Shown here: positions 11,048-22,453 of the stretch, piece by piece | Numbering within the stretch: the stretch's first letter is position 1 | How the letters are laid out: every line of letters begins with the position of its first letter | NCBI GenBank assembly: GCA_026214975.1 | Contig: CM047808.1 | Location: forward strand, 56,260,583-56,324,582 | Reading direction: 5' to 3' | Length of the DNA: 64,000 nt | Source: Gentiana macrophylla | Taxonomy: Eukaryota; Streptophyta; Magnoliopsida; Gentianales; Gentianaceae | Position numbers and translations under genes: made by a program | Notes under the pieces: generated by a model | What the model saw: the letters and a program-made list of their open reading frames with translations, nothing else | Databases searched by the model: none | Told to the model about the DNA's origin: nothing

Positions 11048-12373
11048 TTAAATGCCATTCAGCTTGAGCATGCGTTTCTCTGTCTTACATGGTTGAGATT
11101 TCAAGTTTCTCTTTAAGACTGAGAATTTCTGAGGCTGAGCTAGAAGTTGATTTCCGAATGATACCCAACTGAGTGTGAACTGAGACATCCGTCTTCTTCC
11201 GATAATCCAAGTAAACAGAGATATTAGACAGAAGGCCATTGTATTCTTCCTTTTTGCTGAGCATGAGCTTCAAGTTTTCATGTACTTTGCTCAATTCATC
11301 TTTTGTCATGATCTCAGATGGATCTGTTGCTTTGTCTTGTTGGATTTTAGGCTGAGTATCATCCTCAATGACCATTAATTGTTGATGATTCTTTCCTTCT
11401 GCTTGCTGATTGTCAGTTGTTTGGTTTCCAACTGGTAATTCTTCTTGCTGATTAACAGTTTGCGTAGTTTGAGCTTGAGGATCTGTCTGCAAATCTGTAA
11501 TCTTGTCAGCTTCTTTCTTTGATTCATCATCTTTGTCTCATCTTTATTTTTTTGAGTATCCAGTGCTGATGACGTGGCTGAGGTTCTTCGTTGAGCTAAC
11601 TCAGTAAACCTTTTGAAACAGTTTATGAGAAATTCTTCCATTGGAAATAGAGTACATAAATCTCTGACTTCAAGTTTCTCCAACAATAACTTTTCTTCAC
11701 TGAGTAGAGTAACTTCACGACAGTTTTCGGTCTTGAGTTTCATCTTCATCAGCCTGGTGATTCTTTCAACTTCAAAGAAATAAGCTGATTGTTGTCTTTG
11801 GTTGTTCTTTGAAACCGCTAACTGTTCTTTTCAAAGATGTATAACGGAAACTTGTTTCTCTATGATCTCATTGTTGCATCGAGAAACAATTTCAGTATCT
11901 TCACCATCCTTTCTTGTGACTTCAGTTGTTGTTCCCCTCAGTTGGCGCTACCTAACTTGAGTACCTGGGAACAAATATTTTCCAACAGACTTAACCTTCT
12001 CTGAGTCAGCTTTTTGTTTGACTCATTTGTGTTCAGCTATTTGCTGAGACACAGTTTTCTTCTTCGCTTCAGGTTGGGAAGTATTGGAGGTTTCTTTCCT
12101 AGAATGGACTAGAGTTACATCTCCTGTGGATGTATCCATTCTTCTTGTGGATGCAGTACCAGTTTCTTCTGATGTATTCCCTTCCTTGAGTCTTTCCAAA
12201 TAATGTTGAATGACTCCACTGAGTGTCTTTTTCAGTCGAAGTCTGCCAACAGTTTCTCTTCCTTCAGCTTGAGCTCTTTGAACACTTTCCAATTCAGCTA
12301 AGTGTTGCTGTTTTATCTGATTAAACACATAACCTGCCCAATTGAACTCAAGTTCATCCCATATGATGTTCAT
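11048..12373 (-). pseudogene. B post-pol ORF, middle part, frameshifted
   Basis: Three overlapping minus-strand pieces: 12023-12373, 11375-11749 and 11085-11492. The first opens with a W-D-E-L-E-F-N-W block and a helical Gln/Glu/Leu-rich stretch, at the place where A carries its I-R-L-I-G-I-I-Y block. The later pieces are Gln-, Thr- and Lys-rich, with likely coiled coil (SKVHENLKLMLSKKEEYN). At least three frame changes are needed to read through. The composition resembles the acidic/Gln-rich linker of the A 540-codon ORF. No catalytic motif is recognised. Confidence 0.5.
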
Positions 12374-12415
12374 CCGATGAATGTTGTCTTTCGATAGTTT
12401 GGCGATTCCTTTGTA

Positions 12416-12888
12416 TCAACAATTGACTTGCCTACTGAGCCATTTGCTGAGGAGTCCAAACTCCGGTTTGAGGTCGTTGAAATTTGAGTCAATAGCTGCT
12501 GGTTCCTTTGATAGAGAAATTTGTCTAAGAAAGACTTCTCTTTTGAGTGGTAAACAACTATAATCTATTGATTTCACTAATGGTTCCTTGAAATCGAATA
12601 GCATCTTCATTACTTCTTCATTGACAATGATTCTTTCTCCTCGAAATTTTGTAATCAGGGATTTTCCTACTAATCTCATGTTTTCCCAGAACTGTTAGAT
12701 CCCTTATACATCACGTTCTTTTTTGAATGTTACTTCCAGAATGTCCTTAATCCTTGTTGACGCTTTATCTTCTCACAAATGTGACTTGTTAACAGAGTAT
12801 TGTTGCAGAATGCTTCATACTCTTCAAAAGATAGATTATCTAATTCATTGATGAGCCTTTCTTCTTGTGATTTTGTGGAGGCTATCAT
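12416..12888 (-). pseudogene. B post-pol ORF, N-terminal 'plant transposon protein'-like domain
   Basis: Start ATG at 12888-12886 (MIASTKSQEERL). The frame runs to about 12730, shifts, and continues at 12679-12416. The second piece carries a G-K-S-L...G-E-R-I-I-V-N-E-E-V segment that lines up with VNGTDVVITEKVI in A and VRGVEVPFTPEVI in E, preceded by an F-W block, as in A. This is the accessory domain seen after pol in several large plant retroelements. The start was chosen because it lies about 110 bp downstream of a TATA box and is matched in position by A. Pseudogene: one frameshift and a stop at 12416. Confidence 0.6.
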
Positions 12889-12996
12889 TATGAATTTTTC
12901 TGAATTTGAAGATAAATTGAGAAAGATGAAATTTTGGTGTTTGAGAGAACAAGGTTTGAATTTTTCTTTTGTGTGTGAAAGGATATGCAAGAGGTT

Positions 12997-13008
12997 GGAT
13001 ATATAAGG
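12997..13008 (-). promoter_or_regulatory. Internal TATA box upstream of B post-pol ORF
   Basis: Minus strand CCTTATATATCC, about 110 bp upstream of the ORF start at 12888. The spacing is nearly the same as in A (33335-33344 to 33232). Confidence 0.55.
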
Positions 13009-13370
13009 GGTGTGTACTGACGGTTCGTGAGTGGGTACACGATTTTCTGAAGATTTTGTACAACCTTTTCAAATTCCATGATGGTTTGTGTAACCGATGC
13101 ATGTACTGTTCTAACAGTAGTGGGGGTGTACAAGCAATAGGTTCTGACAAACGGCGATAATTAAAATAACCGATGTCGGTTCAACCATTTGACTCTCTTT
13201 GACTAGATACACAGATGCTTGAGGTCAGTTTTTGAATAACTTCAGTTCTGTCAATTCTTCAATTTCAGTTAGTCAGTTTGAGATTGTTCATGTCAATGAC
13301 TAATCTGTTAAGTGAGCGCACCCAGCATAACAAAGATCAATCCTTTGATGAATCTCTGGCTTAAACTGAC
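13009..13370 (-). other. Noncoding spacer between B RNase H and post-pol ORF
   Basis: No gene. It contains a conserved block (about 13262-13370) shared with D 880-1000, and a GATGCATGTACT word shared with D near 640. This is the candidate control region for the accessory ORF. Confidence 0.45.
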
Positions 13371-14042
13371 TTAACTGACATTGATTATAGCCAAATCAGT
13401 TCTCAGTTTGGCAAAACTCTCCTTGTCCAGAGGTTTGGTAAAAATGTCAGTCAACTGATCTTCAATCAGGAAATAGAGAATTGTAATATCCTTCTTTTCA
13501 ACATGATCTCTTATGAAGTGATGTCTCACATCAATGTGTTTTGTCCTTGAGTGGAAAACTGGATTGTCAGTTATTGCAATTGCACTTGTGTTATCACACA
13601 TTATGGGAATCATTCCTTCTTCTATCCCATAATCTCTTAATTGCTATCTAATCCGTAAAATTTGAGCACAATAGCTTCCAGCTGCTATATATTCAGCTTC
13701 AACTGTTGAAGTGAAGATTGAATTCTGTTTCTTGCTGAACCAAGACACAAGTCGATTTCCTAGCAAATGACATGTGCCTGAGGTGATTTTCCTATCCACT
13801 TTGCAACCTGCATAGTCAGAATCTGAATAGGATATCAGCTTGAATTCTCCTTCTTTTGAATACCAAATACCTACTCCTTCAGTATCCTTTAGGTATTTAA
13901 AAGTCCTTTTGACAACAGTAAGATGACTTTCCTTTGGTTTAGAATGAAATCTAGCACATACACCAACAACAAAGGATATATATGGCCTACTTGCTGTAAG
14001 ATAGAGTAAGCTTCCAATCATTCTTCTGTAAAGTGTTTGATC
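13371..14042 (-). pseudogene. B pol: RNase H and end of reverse transcriptase
   Basis: The frame begins at the E insertion site with V-D-Q-T-L-Y-R-R and MIGSLLYL (end of the reverse transcriptase connection). It continues through YSDSDYAGC (catalytic Asp), STVEAEY (Glu) and MCDNTSAI (Asp), then HSRTKHIDVRHHFIRDHV and FTKPLD. A stop at about 13644 splits it into two pieces in the same frame. The active-site residues of RNase H are all present. The coding continues at 28391-28524 beyond E, which proves that E inserted into B. Confidence 0.9.
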
Positions 14043-14047
14043 AACAT

Positions 14048-15573
14048 TGTTAAGGGTGAATTTATACGATTTATAACGCTATATTCTTTGATATTTTCCC
14101 TCATATTCGTATAAAATTGCATAAGAAACGAGTGTTTAACGGAAGTATTGAGTAAGCGAGGTTTTTAACGAGTTAATCGCAAAATTGGTAGATTTTGGTG
14201 TTTTAATTGTTATTTTATGATTATTTGGACATTACTACATTTTGTGATGTTTTGATGTGTTATAGATGCACAAATTCGAGCTCAAGAGGTGATTCAAAGA
14301 TGATCAAGTCGGATTTAATTAAAGAGGAGGAGATAATGATGATTTACATTGAAGAAGAAGGGATAAGTATGAAAAAAATCAAGATGAAGTTGATTCTGGA
14401 CTGGCGTCCAGAAGATTGAATCAGCGTCCACCATCTCCAAACGAGCGTCCAGTTGAGAAATTTGATATAGAGAGTTTGGGCGCCGAGTGGACGGGCGCCT
14501 CAAGCAAGTCCAAATCCATCCGGACGGGCGCTCACAAGTATGGACGGGCGCCCTTCGCCGACTTAGCAGCGCCGCCTTTGTTTTCTATATATACCACGCG
14601 TTTTCTCTACCTTAAGGAGACCATATACTCATTATTCGAAACCCTAAACCTAGGGGCGGCTTTAGGCTGCGTTTTTACTTCTTTTATTCCAGTTTTTATG
14701 CTCCAAATTCTAGATTAAAAGTAGGCAGTTTTATGTTAGTTTTTTCTGCAATTTCGAGTTTCCAGAGGATGTTGAGAGGCTAAGCTTCATCAAACGAGCA
14801 TTGTGAAGCCATCCTACACGTTTTGATTCCGTTTCTGCGATTATATTGTGAGTTTTACCTAAAGTTGTTTCCTTATTGCATGTTTATATTGTTTAATTGA
14901 AATTGCATCGAAAGATTTGCATGTTATGATTATCTTATGTTGATGAAAGTCTCTATAAGCCTTAGATCACCATGATAAGGAATAGTTGTTTAATCTATCA
15001 TAACGAGAGTTAATAGGTTAGATTGCTAGGTTAAAGTTCACACCTTTACTTCGTAAAATCGTTAATCTTAGATCGAAAGATATAGATTAATAGGTGAATT
15101 ACCTAAGAAATTAGGGTTCATGTTTTAGACAAGGTGAAATCACAACTTGGTTAGAAAACGCAATATAATCGAGATAGGAATTGATACTTGTTAGGATAGG
15201 TGGATCAATCGCTCATTTGTTCATTAAAACTTGAATTTAATCCCGTGAAACTTGAATTGTCTAGATTAGTTACTTTTATTTCATATTAGTTTTAGTTTAA
15301 ATAGTTCGCAACCCGTATCTTTCCTGGCTTTAGATCATATCTTCCATCCCAGCTTTTACGCCTTAGTTAAGTTTGTTATCGCTTCGTTTAGTTTTATCCG
15401 CTTGTTTAGATCGCTTTTAGTGACATAATTTAATTAGACAAAACTAGGGTTAACAATCGCCGCCTCCGTAAGGTCGACCCGGTATCAACCTCTATACTAC
15501 GATCCTTATACTTGAGGAAAAACGGATTTATAAATTTTATTACTTGTTTGCTTTGTTAATAAAATCCGTGATA
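14048..15573 (+). repeat. E 5' LTR
   Basis: Starts TGTTAAGGGTGAATTTATAC. It ends AAATCCGTGATA, where the 3' LTR has GTGACA, so the terminal CA is mutated to TA. Left target repeat AACAT is at 14043-14047. Length is 1526 bp, against 1540 bp for the partner. Confidence 0.93.
14400..14594 (+). promoter_or_regulatory. E LTR promoter: GGACGGGCGC motif cluster plus TATA box
   Basis: Six variants of the motif GGACG-N-N-CGTC or its GC-extended form GGACGGGCGCC occur at 14400-14411, 14424-14430, 14441-14452, 14478-14499, 14520-14531 and 14541-14553. They are followed by TATA box CTATATATAC at 14585-14594. The same layout is in the 3' LTR (about 27180-27410). It is the likely U3 enhancer and core promoter. 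Confidence 0.65.
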
Positions 15574-15578
15574 AGTTT

Positions 15579-15596
15579 TTACGCCGTTGCCGGGAA
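15579..15596 (+). other. E primer binding site, tRNA-Asp-like, degenerate
   Basis: TTACGCCGTTGCCGGGAA lies 5 bases after the LTR and resembles TGGCGCCGTTGCCGGGGA, the tRNA-Asp-complementary site known in Athila-type elements. The first bases are altered. Confidence 0.65.
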
Positions 15597-15833
15597 CCGG
15601 ACGGTTGCCTAGTTTTTGTTTTTCGCTTTTCTTGTTTTTATTTCGTTTTAATTCCTGCTTTTAGTTGATAATCGCTTAGGTTAGTGGGATATTAGAGTTT
15701 TAGTTAGGGATTAAGATCTTCTCTTTATATAGTTCCCTTGTGATTAGTTCTTTCGTTCTATCTGTCTTTCTGTTTTTTCTGTTTTTCTTTTTCCTGCTGT
15801 TCTTCTCCATTCCTGCTTCGTTTTCTGCTTCCA

Positions 15834-16032
15834 AACGGGCGTCTAGACCAATAGACGCCCGTCTGTTCTAAATTTTTCAACTCTGAACCGTTTTTAACCT
15901 GTTGGACGAGCGTCCATCCAATTTGGACGTCCATCGACTTCTTCAACCTATCGGACGAGCGTTTGGATTTCCAGATGCCCGTCTAGTTCAAATTCCAGCC
16001 AGACGCCCGTCCAGGTTTCTGGACGTCCGTCT
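15834..16032 (+). repeat. E leader array of GGACGCCCGTCC-type motifs
   Basis: Eight variants of a near-palindromic 12-mer (GGACGCCCGTCC, GGACGAGCGTCC, GGACGTCCGTCT and relatives) lie within 200 bp between the primer site and gag. A sub-segment (GCCCGTCTAGTTCA, then GACGCCCGTCC) is also found in order in the array at 23205-23250, so the two arrays are partly duplicated copies of each other. Confidence 0.75.
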
Positions 16033-16147
16033 GTGCCCTTGTCTTAACTATTTTTCATTTCTTTTTCTCTTCTTAGGCTTTAATTTTTAGTTTAGGCTTT
16101 TAATTTCTTAGTCTTTAGGTTTCTTTAACTTGTTTTTGGTCCGGTTT

Positions 16148-17278
16148 ATGCAAACTCGAGTCAAAAGGACCGCATTATACACCCCGACCCGAAGCGAACC
16201 GTAGTCCGGCAAACAGGCGGATCTTCCGTTCATGTTCGCAGCAGAGCCGAGCAAGATCTTGAGGATCGCTTAGCCAAGGAGATCACCGATTTTGTAATAA
16301 TGGTCGCTAATGATAGACGTCGTTGGCGGACTACGCCATGCCTGGCGCAATCCACGATCAACCCGGCTATTGTCATTCCAACCATCATCCGCATGAACCT
16401 TCGAGCTAAGGCCGGGACATATTCGGATGATACAAAGATGCATCTATTTTCCACGGTTACCAATCGAGAGAATCCCCATACTCACTTACATACGTTCTTA
16501 GAGATATGCGGCACCACACGCATCCAAGGAGTAAGTGAGGATGCCATCAAACTGAAACTCTTTCCGTTTTCGTTGAAGGGAGAAGCTAAGGAGTGGTATA
16601 GCTCTCTCCCCTCTGAATCTATTACCACCTGGGCCGAACTCGAAAAGGAGTTCTTGAGTCTGCATTTCCCACCTTCAAAAACAAATTTCAGTGTTTAAAC
16701 GAGATTTTCACTTTCTACCAGAAAGAGAATGAATCCTTCTTCGATTGTTGGAAAAGATTCAAATCTCTGCTTAGAAAGTGTCCCCACCATGGCTTGCCAC
16801 TGCAACGGCAAGTCAACACCTTCTTTAGTGGATTGACCGAGCTTACAAAAGGTATGGTCAATAGTTCATCTGGTGGGGCGTTTCTGAAGAAAACACCTGA
16901 TGAGGGATGGGCACTGTTTGAGGACATTGCAAAGTACAACTACGCCCCCTCTTATCAAGCCATTCAAGCACCTCCTCCTCCTAAGGTAGAGGAGGTAAAC
17001 ATGCAAAGTTTGATCGCCATGCCGCAGGCTGCATGGCAAGATCTCAAGTTTAAAATCCGATAAATCAAACTTTTTCTTTCCACGTAACCCTCGTGTTCAG
17101 ATCTGCTAAAATCGTTGCCAAACCGCCATATGAATGGCCAATGTCAATTCAATCCCCCTGCACCTTATAAAGTGAATGTTGTTCATGATTATGGACAGTG
17201 TAATCCAGTCACATGTCAGAATTGTGACGAGATGGGGCACACTTCTCGATTCTCATCCCTATGAACGGACGAGAATCG
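16148..17278 (+). pseudogene. E gag: capsid and zinc knuckle, broken
   Basis: The leader ATG at 16148 (MQTRVKRTALYTP) is followed by a stop and frame changes. The main gag frame at 16300-16698 has the retrotransposon gag signature G-E-A-K-E-W-Y and W-A-E-L-E-K-E-F. It shifts near 16698 and continues at 16740-17063 (ESFFDCWKRFKSLLRKCPHH, then a gag-typical GMVNSSSGG block). At about 17205-17250 a zinc knuckle reads C-Q-N-C-D-E-M-G-H but lacks the last Cys. Gag would form the RNA-packaging particle. At least three lesions make it inactive. Confidence 0.85.
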
Positions 17279-17282
17279 TCAA

Positions 17283-17879
17283 GTGAATGCATTCTATGGC
17301 CAGAACAACCAAAGGTCTAATCAAGTTTCTGGCCAGAATAATTTCCAAAACCACGGGTTTAATCAATCTTCCAGTTTCAATCCTAATTCGAATTTTAATT
17401 CGAGTCAAAATTTCAATAGAAACCCTGGTTTTAATCAGAACCAAAACTCAAATTTTTCCAATCATACTCAGAGATTCAATCAGAATTGGCCTTCCAATTC
17501 AAATTCTCAAGTTCAAAGTCGGCCCAGCCAGCCCTATTCTCAAAATTTCCAATACTCTCAGGGCCCCTCCCAATCTAACAATCTTGAAGCTAAATTGGAG
17601 GAGCAAAATAAAAGTATCCAACTCCTGATGACTACAAATAAGAACCTTGAGAGGCAAATTGGGCAACTGGCTGAACAGTTAGCTTCAAGACCCTCAGGGC
17701 AACTGCCCAGTTTCACTGAGAAAAATCCAAAGGGAGGTCAAGTTGCTCAAACCGACTTGAAGAATGGCCAATGTACTGACCTCGTACCATCAATTCCATA
17801 CGGTAGAGAGGAGTCCAGTGTAATGAATCTAAGAAGCGGTACTCAAGTCAGTGGTCCTTCCCACCAGGGAAACCACTAG
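17283..17879 (+). pseudogene. E gag C-terminal region: Asn/Gln/Phe-rich low-complexity domain
   Basis: A 198-codon open frame. Residues 5-95 are almost entirely Asn, Gln, Ser, Phe and Pro, with repeated F-N-x-N and N-F-N steps, a prion-like composition. Residues 100-135 form a coiled coil (LEAKLEEQNKSIQLL then NLERQIGQLAEQL) typical of Athila gag. It ends at 17877 just before a region that continues into protease. It is probably part of the original gag-pol frame, separated by a frameshift. The normal role would be particle assembly or RNA condensation. The prion-like nature is inferred from composition alone. Confidence 0.7.
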
Positions 17880-17948
17880 CCCCTCCTGCCATTGATAAGG
17901 CAGGAGGGGAAGCTGAGCACCTACACTCTCCTTGGCCGAAAGAGAATA

Positions 17949-18057
17949 CTCAGGTGGCTGATCCCCTGAGAGGTGAAAAAGCTGGAAGTCCTCAGGTGGC
18001 TGATCCCCTGAGGAATGAAGAAACAAGTGGAAGTCAGGAGGCTGATCCCCTGACTAA
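17949..18057 (+). repeat. Three tandem repeats in the E gag-protease linker
   Basis: Three imperfect units of about 42-51 bp, each containing (CAGGTG/CAGGAG)GCTGATCCCCTGA and encoding (V/E)-A-D-P-L-(R/T). They are in frame and probably an expandable linker. Confidence 0.75.
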
Positions 18058-19312
18058 TAAGAAGATTGAAAAAGCTGTTCGGTGGAAGGATCTGGAAGAC
18101 AAAGCTGTCAGTGAATCTTCAAAGAAAGTCTTTTCTGAGAATGATCTGAAAAAGCTTCCATTTCCACCAAGAAAGAGCAACATCCCCTTGAGTGAAGATA
18201 AGAAGTATGAAAAGGTGCTGAATCTTTTGAAAAATACTCAGGTAAATCTTCCATTATCCGAGGTCTTGGTTGAAATGCCTAAGTATACGAAATTCATAAA
18301 GGATGTTGTTTCTTCGAAAAAGAAGTTGTCAGACATGGAAAGGCTGATTGGTGAGGATTGTTCAATGATCAATTATGAAAACTTACCAACCAAGAGAGGT
18401 GACCCTGGAAATTTCGTGCTTACAGTGTTAATGGGAGGCCTGGTCTTCCCGAACTCTTTGTGTGACCTGGGTGCATTTATAAGCCTCATGCCATTGTCTG
18501 TGTGTAAACAGCTGGGTTTAATTGATCTCCTAGAACCCACTACCATGAATTTGCAATTCACTGATAGATCTTCTAAGAAAGCAGCGGGAATCTTAAAAGA
18601 CGTACTAGTTCAAATTGATAGATTTACCTTTCCCGTTGACTGGTACGTCCTTGACATCGAAAAAGGCGAAAATGTTCCCCTGATTCTTGGAAGACCCTTT
18701 CTATCTACAGCTAGAGCCCTCATTGACTGCGATGGTGGGCGAGTGACGATCCGTGTTGGTGATCAAGAGGTAAGCTATAATGTCTCCAAATCCATTCAAA
18801 TACCCTCTGGTCCTCCAACCGGTTTTTCCATTGAGGAGACGTCTGATGACTTCGATGATTTGATGGAAAAGCAAGTCATGGATGTTGCAACGGAGTATGA
18901 GCGACTGGTTGATAATTTGAATAATCATGGTGTGGTAAGTCTAGAGCAGTTAGAAGCTGAATTTAAGGATGAGTTGTTGGACGGTGAAGCTTTGGCAGTG
19001 GGACCACTGAGTAAACTTAGCGATGTTGAGTTGAAAGGTGGAGATCTTAAGTCTAGTTTAGAAGACCCCCCTGCAGATTTGGTGTTGAAGCCGTTGCCTA
19101 AACATCTGAAGTATGTGTTTTTAAGAGAAGGTGACAAGCTTCCATTGATTATATCTGCCAAGCTGTCTCGACTAGAAGAAATGAAGTTAATAAACGTCTT
19201 GAAAAAGAATGAAAAAGACTTTGGATGGCAAGTAGGAGATATCGAGGGATATCTCCGGACGCCTCAGATGCACAAGATCAAGACTAATGAGGGTGCGAAA
19301 TGTGTTAGATGA
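17954..19312 (+). pseudogene. E pol: aspartic protease and start of reverse transcriptase
   Basis: The 452-codon frame opens with the A-D-P-L repeats. Retropepsin then follows around residues 155-275: the active site is CDLGAFISLMP with the catalytic Asp codon at 18464-18466 (D-L-G-A, the Athila variant of DSGA), and the C-terminal flap is LILGRPFL..ARALID. The end (DFGWQVGDIEG, M-H-K-I) is the usual lead-in to gypsy reverse transcriptase, but the frame stops at 19312 and resumes at 19309 in another frame. The normal role is cutting the gag-pol polyprotein. This stretch alone is intact; the polyprotein is not. Confidence 0.88.
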
Positions 19313-20560
19313 ACTTCCAGAGGAGGCTCAACCCTTATATGCAAGAGGTGGTTAAGAAAGAAATCATCAAACTTCTGGACATGGGAATCATTTATGCCAT
19401 CGCTGATAGTGAATGGGTCTCCCCGACTCAGGTAGTTCCCAAGAAAGGTGGAATTACGATTGAGAAGAATGAGAAGGGAGAGGAAATAGCATTGAGACAT
19501 GTCACCGGTTACTGAGTCTCATCGATTATCGAAAGCTCAATGAGGTAACCATGAAAGATCACTTTCCCTTCCATTCATTGACCGGATGCTTGAACGTCTG
19601 GCGGGCACGATTCTAACGCTTCTGGATGGATATTCGTGATACTTTCAAATACCTATTGATCCAAATGACCAAGAAAAGACCACTTTCACTTGTCCATATG
19701 GTACATTCGCCACTGAGAGAATGCCATTTGGTCTCTCGCAATGCCCTGCTACATTTCAAAGATGTATCTTTGGCTATCTTTGACGGGCTAGTAGAAAAGT
19801 GTATGGAAATCTTTATGGACGATTTTTCGCCTTTGGTCGATCCTTCGACGATCGCCTTGACAATCTTGATCAAGTGTTATCCAGATGTGTGGAAAAGAAC
19901 TTAGTGCTCAATTGGGAAAAATGCCATTTCATGGTTGATGAGGGAATAGTTCTTGGCCACAAAATCTCCGCCAAGGGTATAGAAGTTGATAGGGCAAAAG
20001 TAGAAGCTATCGAGAAGATGAGTTATCCTAAGAATGTGCGTGAAGTGAGAGGCTTTCTTGGACATGTCGGTTTCTACAGAAGATTCATTCAAGACTTCTC
20101 CAAGATAGCCAAGCCCCTGTCTACTTTACTTAAAAAAGACGTTGAGTTCAATTTTGATGAGAGCTGCAAGCAAGCGTTTGAGGAGCTTAAGGACCGTTTA
20201 ATCTCTCGCCCACCTCATATCGCCTTTACCGAACTTACCTTTTCAGCTTATGTGCGACGCATCAAACTATGCAGTTGGTGCTGTTTTAGGACAAAAAATT
20301 CAAAGGGAAATTCCAACCAATCTATTACGCCAGTCACACATTGAATCCTTCTCAAGTTAACTATACTACTACCGAAAAGGAATTATTGGTCGTAGTCTTT
20401 GCTATGGACAAGTTTCGGAGTTACTTGTTAGGAGCTCAAGTGATTGTGTGGATCGACCACGCCGCTTATGTATCTCGATGACTAAGAAGGACGCTAAACC
20501 GTGCCTACTGCGTTGGATATTGACCCTACAAGAGTTTGACGTTCAAATTAAAGACAAAAA
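19309..20560 (+). pseudogene. E pol: reverse transcriptase and RNase H, frameshifted
   Basis: Blocks in order: RRLNP...EVVKKEIIKLL and S-E-W-V-S-P-T-Q-V-V-P-K-K-G-G (19309-19515), the Q-I-P-I-D-P and E-R-M-P-F-G-L segments (about 19630-19760), catalytic F-M-D-D at 19812-19823, then the long thumb frame at 19799-20344 (KNLVLNWEKCHFM, EVRGFLGHVGFYRRFI). RNase H follows at about 20230-20480 in mixed frames (recognisable YTTTEKELLVVVFAMDKF). At least five frame changes or stops are needed. The polymerase motif itself is unmutated. Confidence 0.88.
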
Positions 20561-22394
20561 GGCGTTAAAGAAAACGTAGTGGCTGATCATGTTTCGAGAA
20601 TGCTAAGTGAGGAAAAGGATGATCCGCATTTATATAGATCTTTACTTTCCTCTGTAGAGAACATTATGCTTATCGACGGTTGTCCTCCCGATTTTCCATG
20701 GTATTCTTCCATTGTAAATTACCTTCATGCCCGATATCTCGATCCGTAATTGTCCTATCGTGAGAAGAAAAAGTTCTTCTCTCGATTTGAAATCTTCGTT
20801 TGGGATGAACCATATCTGCTTAAGATCTCGCAAAGATGGTTTGCTTAGAAGATGTGTTCCGTAATCGAGCGTAGCGATATTATTGAGCAAAGGCCACAGT
20901 GGACCCACTGGAGGTCACTTTGGTCCGTGGAAAACCGTTGCTAAGATCTTCCAATCCGGTTTCTATTGGCCTACGATCTTTAAGGACACAGAAGCTTTCT
21001 GTAAAACTTGTGCTAGATGCCAGAGAACCGGTACTCTGACAAGGCGTTTTGACATGCCTTTGAAACCCATCCTTGAATGCGAGGTCTTTGATGTATGGGG
21101 TATCGATTTTATGGGACCATTCCCATCTTCTTGTGGTAACAAATACATCTTAGTCTGCGTAGACTACGTGTCTAAATGGGTGGAGGCTCAAGCCACTCCT
21201 CACAATGATCATAAGAAGGTCATGAAATTTCTAAAGAAAAACATCTTCGTGAGGTTTGGATGTCCACGTGCCTTGATCGCTGATGAAGGGACGCATTTCT
21301 CGCAACCGACCCTGTGAGAAAGTTCTTGAAAAGTATGGTGTTCGTCATAAGACGGCACACCATATCATCCGATGATTAGTGGTCGAAGTTGAAAGGAGCA
21401 ACCAAAGTATTAAGAAAATCCTGGAAAAAAAACGGTCAACAATCATAGAAAAGACCGAGTTTGAAGTTGGATGATGTACTATGGGCATACAGACCGCCTA
21501 TAAGACTCCTATGGGTACATCTCCATATCAAATGGTTTATGGTAAGCCATGTCATCCGCCAATCGAGTTAGAGCATAGAGCTTATTGGGCTACAAAGTTT
21601 CGAACTTTGATTCCCAATCTTGTGGTAAGCACCGATCGCAGCAGCTTGTAATGAGTTGGACGATTCGCACTCCAGCCTACGAAAGCGCGCCAGATCAAGA
21701 AAGAAAAGATGAAACTCCTCCATGACGCCAAAATTAAGAAAAGAGAATTCCATGTAGGGGAACAAGTTTTATTATACAATTCCAGGTTACATCTGTTCCC
21801 TAGTAAGCTGAGGACACGATGGTCGGGTCCCTTTGAGATTCTCCAAATTATTCCTGGAGGCTTCTTAGAACTACGAGTTATGGTGACCAACCGTTTCGAG
21901 TGAATGGTCAAAGGTGTAAGCACTACATTGGTGAACCTAAGGAAAAGCCTTTGATTGTTCGTTTCCTCGATATCCTCGGGCGTGGTGCTACAAAAGTCGA
22001 AGAATTTGACGAGTTTTCACCCGACCTGTTTTCAGAGGATGACGGTAGTGGTCGATCTGAAGAAGTTCTCGCAGGTAGTTGGGATATGGAAGAGTATGAG
22101 AGGGAGCGTCAGTTGAAACGTCATCAGAAGACTCAGAAGATGAAGAAGTCAACCATGGGGAAATTCAAATGTGTTTGGAAAGCTATCAAAGATTTCACCC
22201 CATGTGTTAAGTGTTGTTTCTGCAGCCGAACTACTGATCAAAGTCTAGACGAGGTAGTGGCTGGCAGAAAAGTCAAATGGCCTGATCCAGGCCGAACTTT
22301 AAATGGTGTCGAGCTAACGACATTAACCAAAAGCGCCACTAGGAGGCATCCTAGATATCATTATATTAGTTATTTTTGTTTTGTGCTTTTGTAG
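20561..22394 (+). pseudogene. E pol: integrase and C-terminal extension, broken
   Basis: The zinc-binding segment G-G-H-F-G then C-K-T-C-A-R-C-Q (20930-21035) is followed by the core: first Asp in W-G-I-D-F-M at 21105-21107, second Asp in I-A-D-E-G-T-H-F at 21282-21284, and Glu in VEVE about 21387 after a frameshift at 21318. The tail includes a chromatin-contact-like region (FHVGEQVLLYNSRL) and a basic, Glu-rich extension to 22394. The integrase would join cDNA to host DNA. All three catalytic residues survive, but frame breaks separate them. Confidence 0.87.
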
Positions 22395-22453
22395 TTTTAG
22401 TATTTAAGTTTAGCTTACTAAGTTTTACTTATTTGTTTATATCTGTTAGTTAG

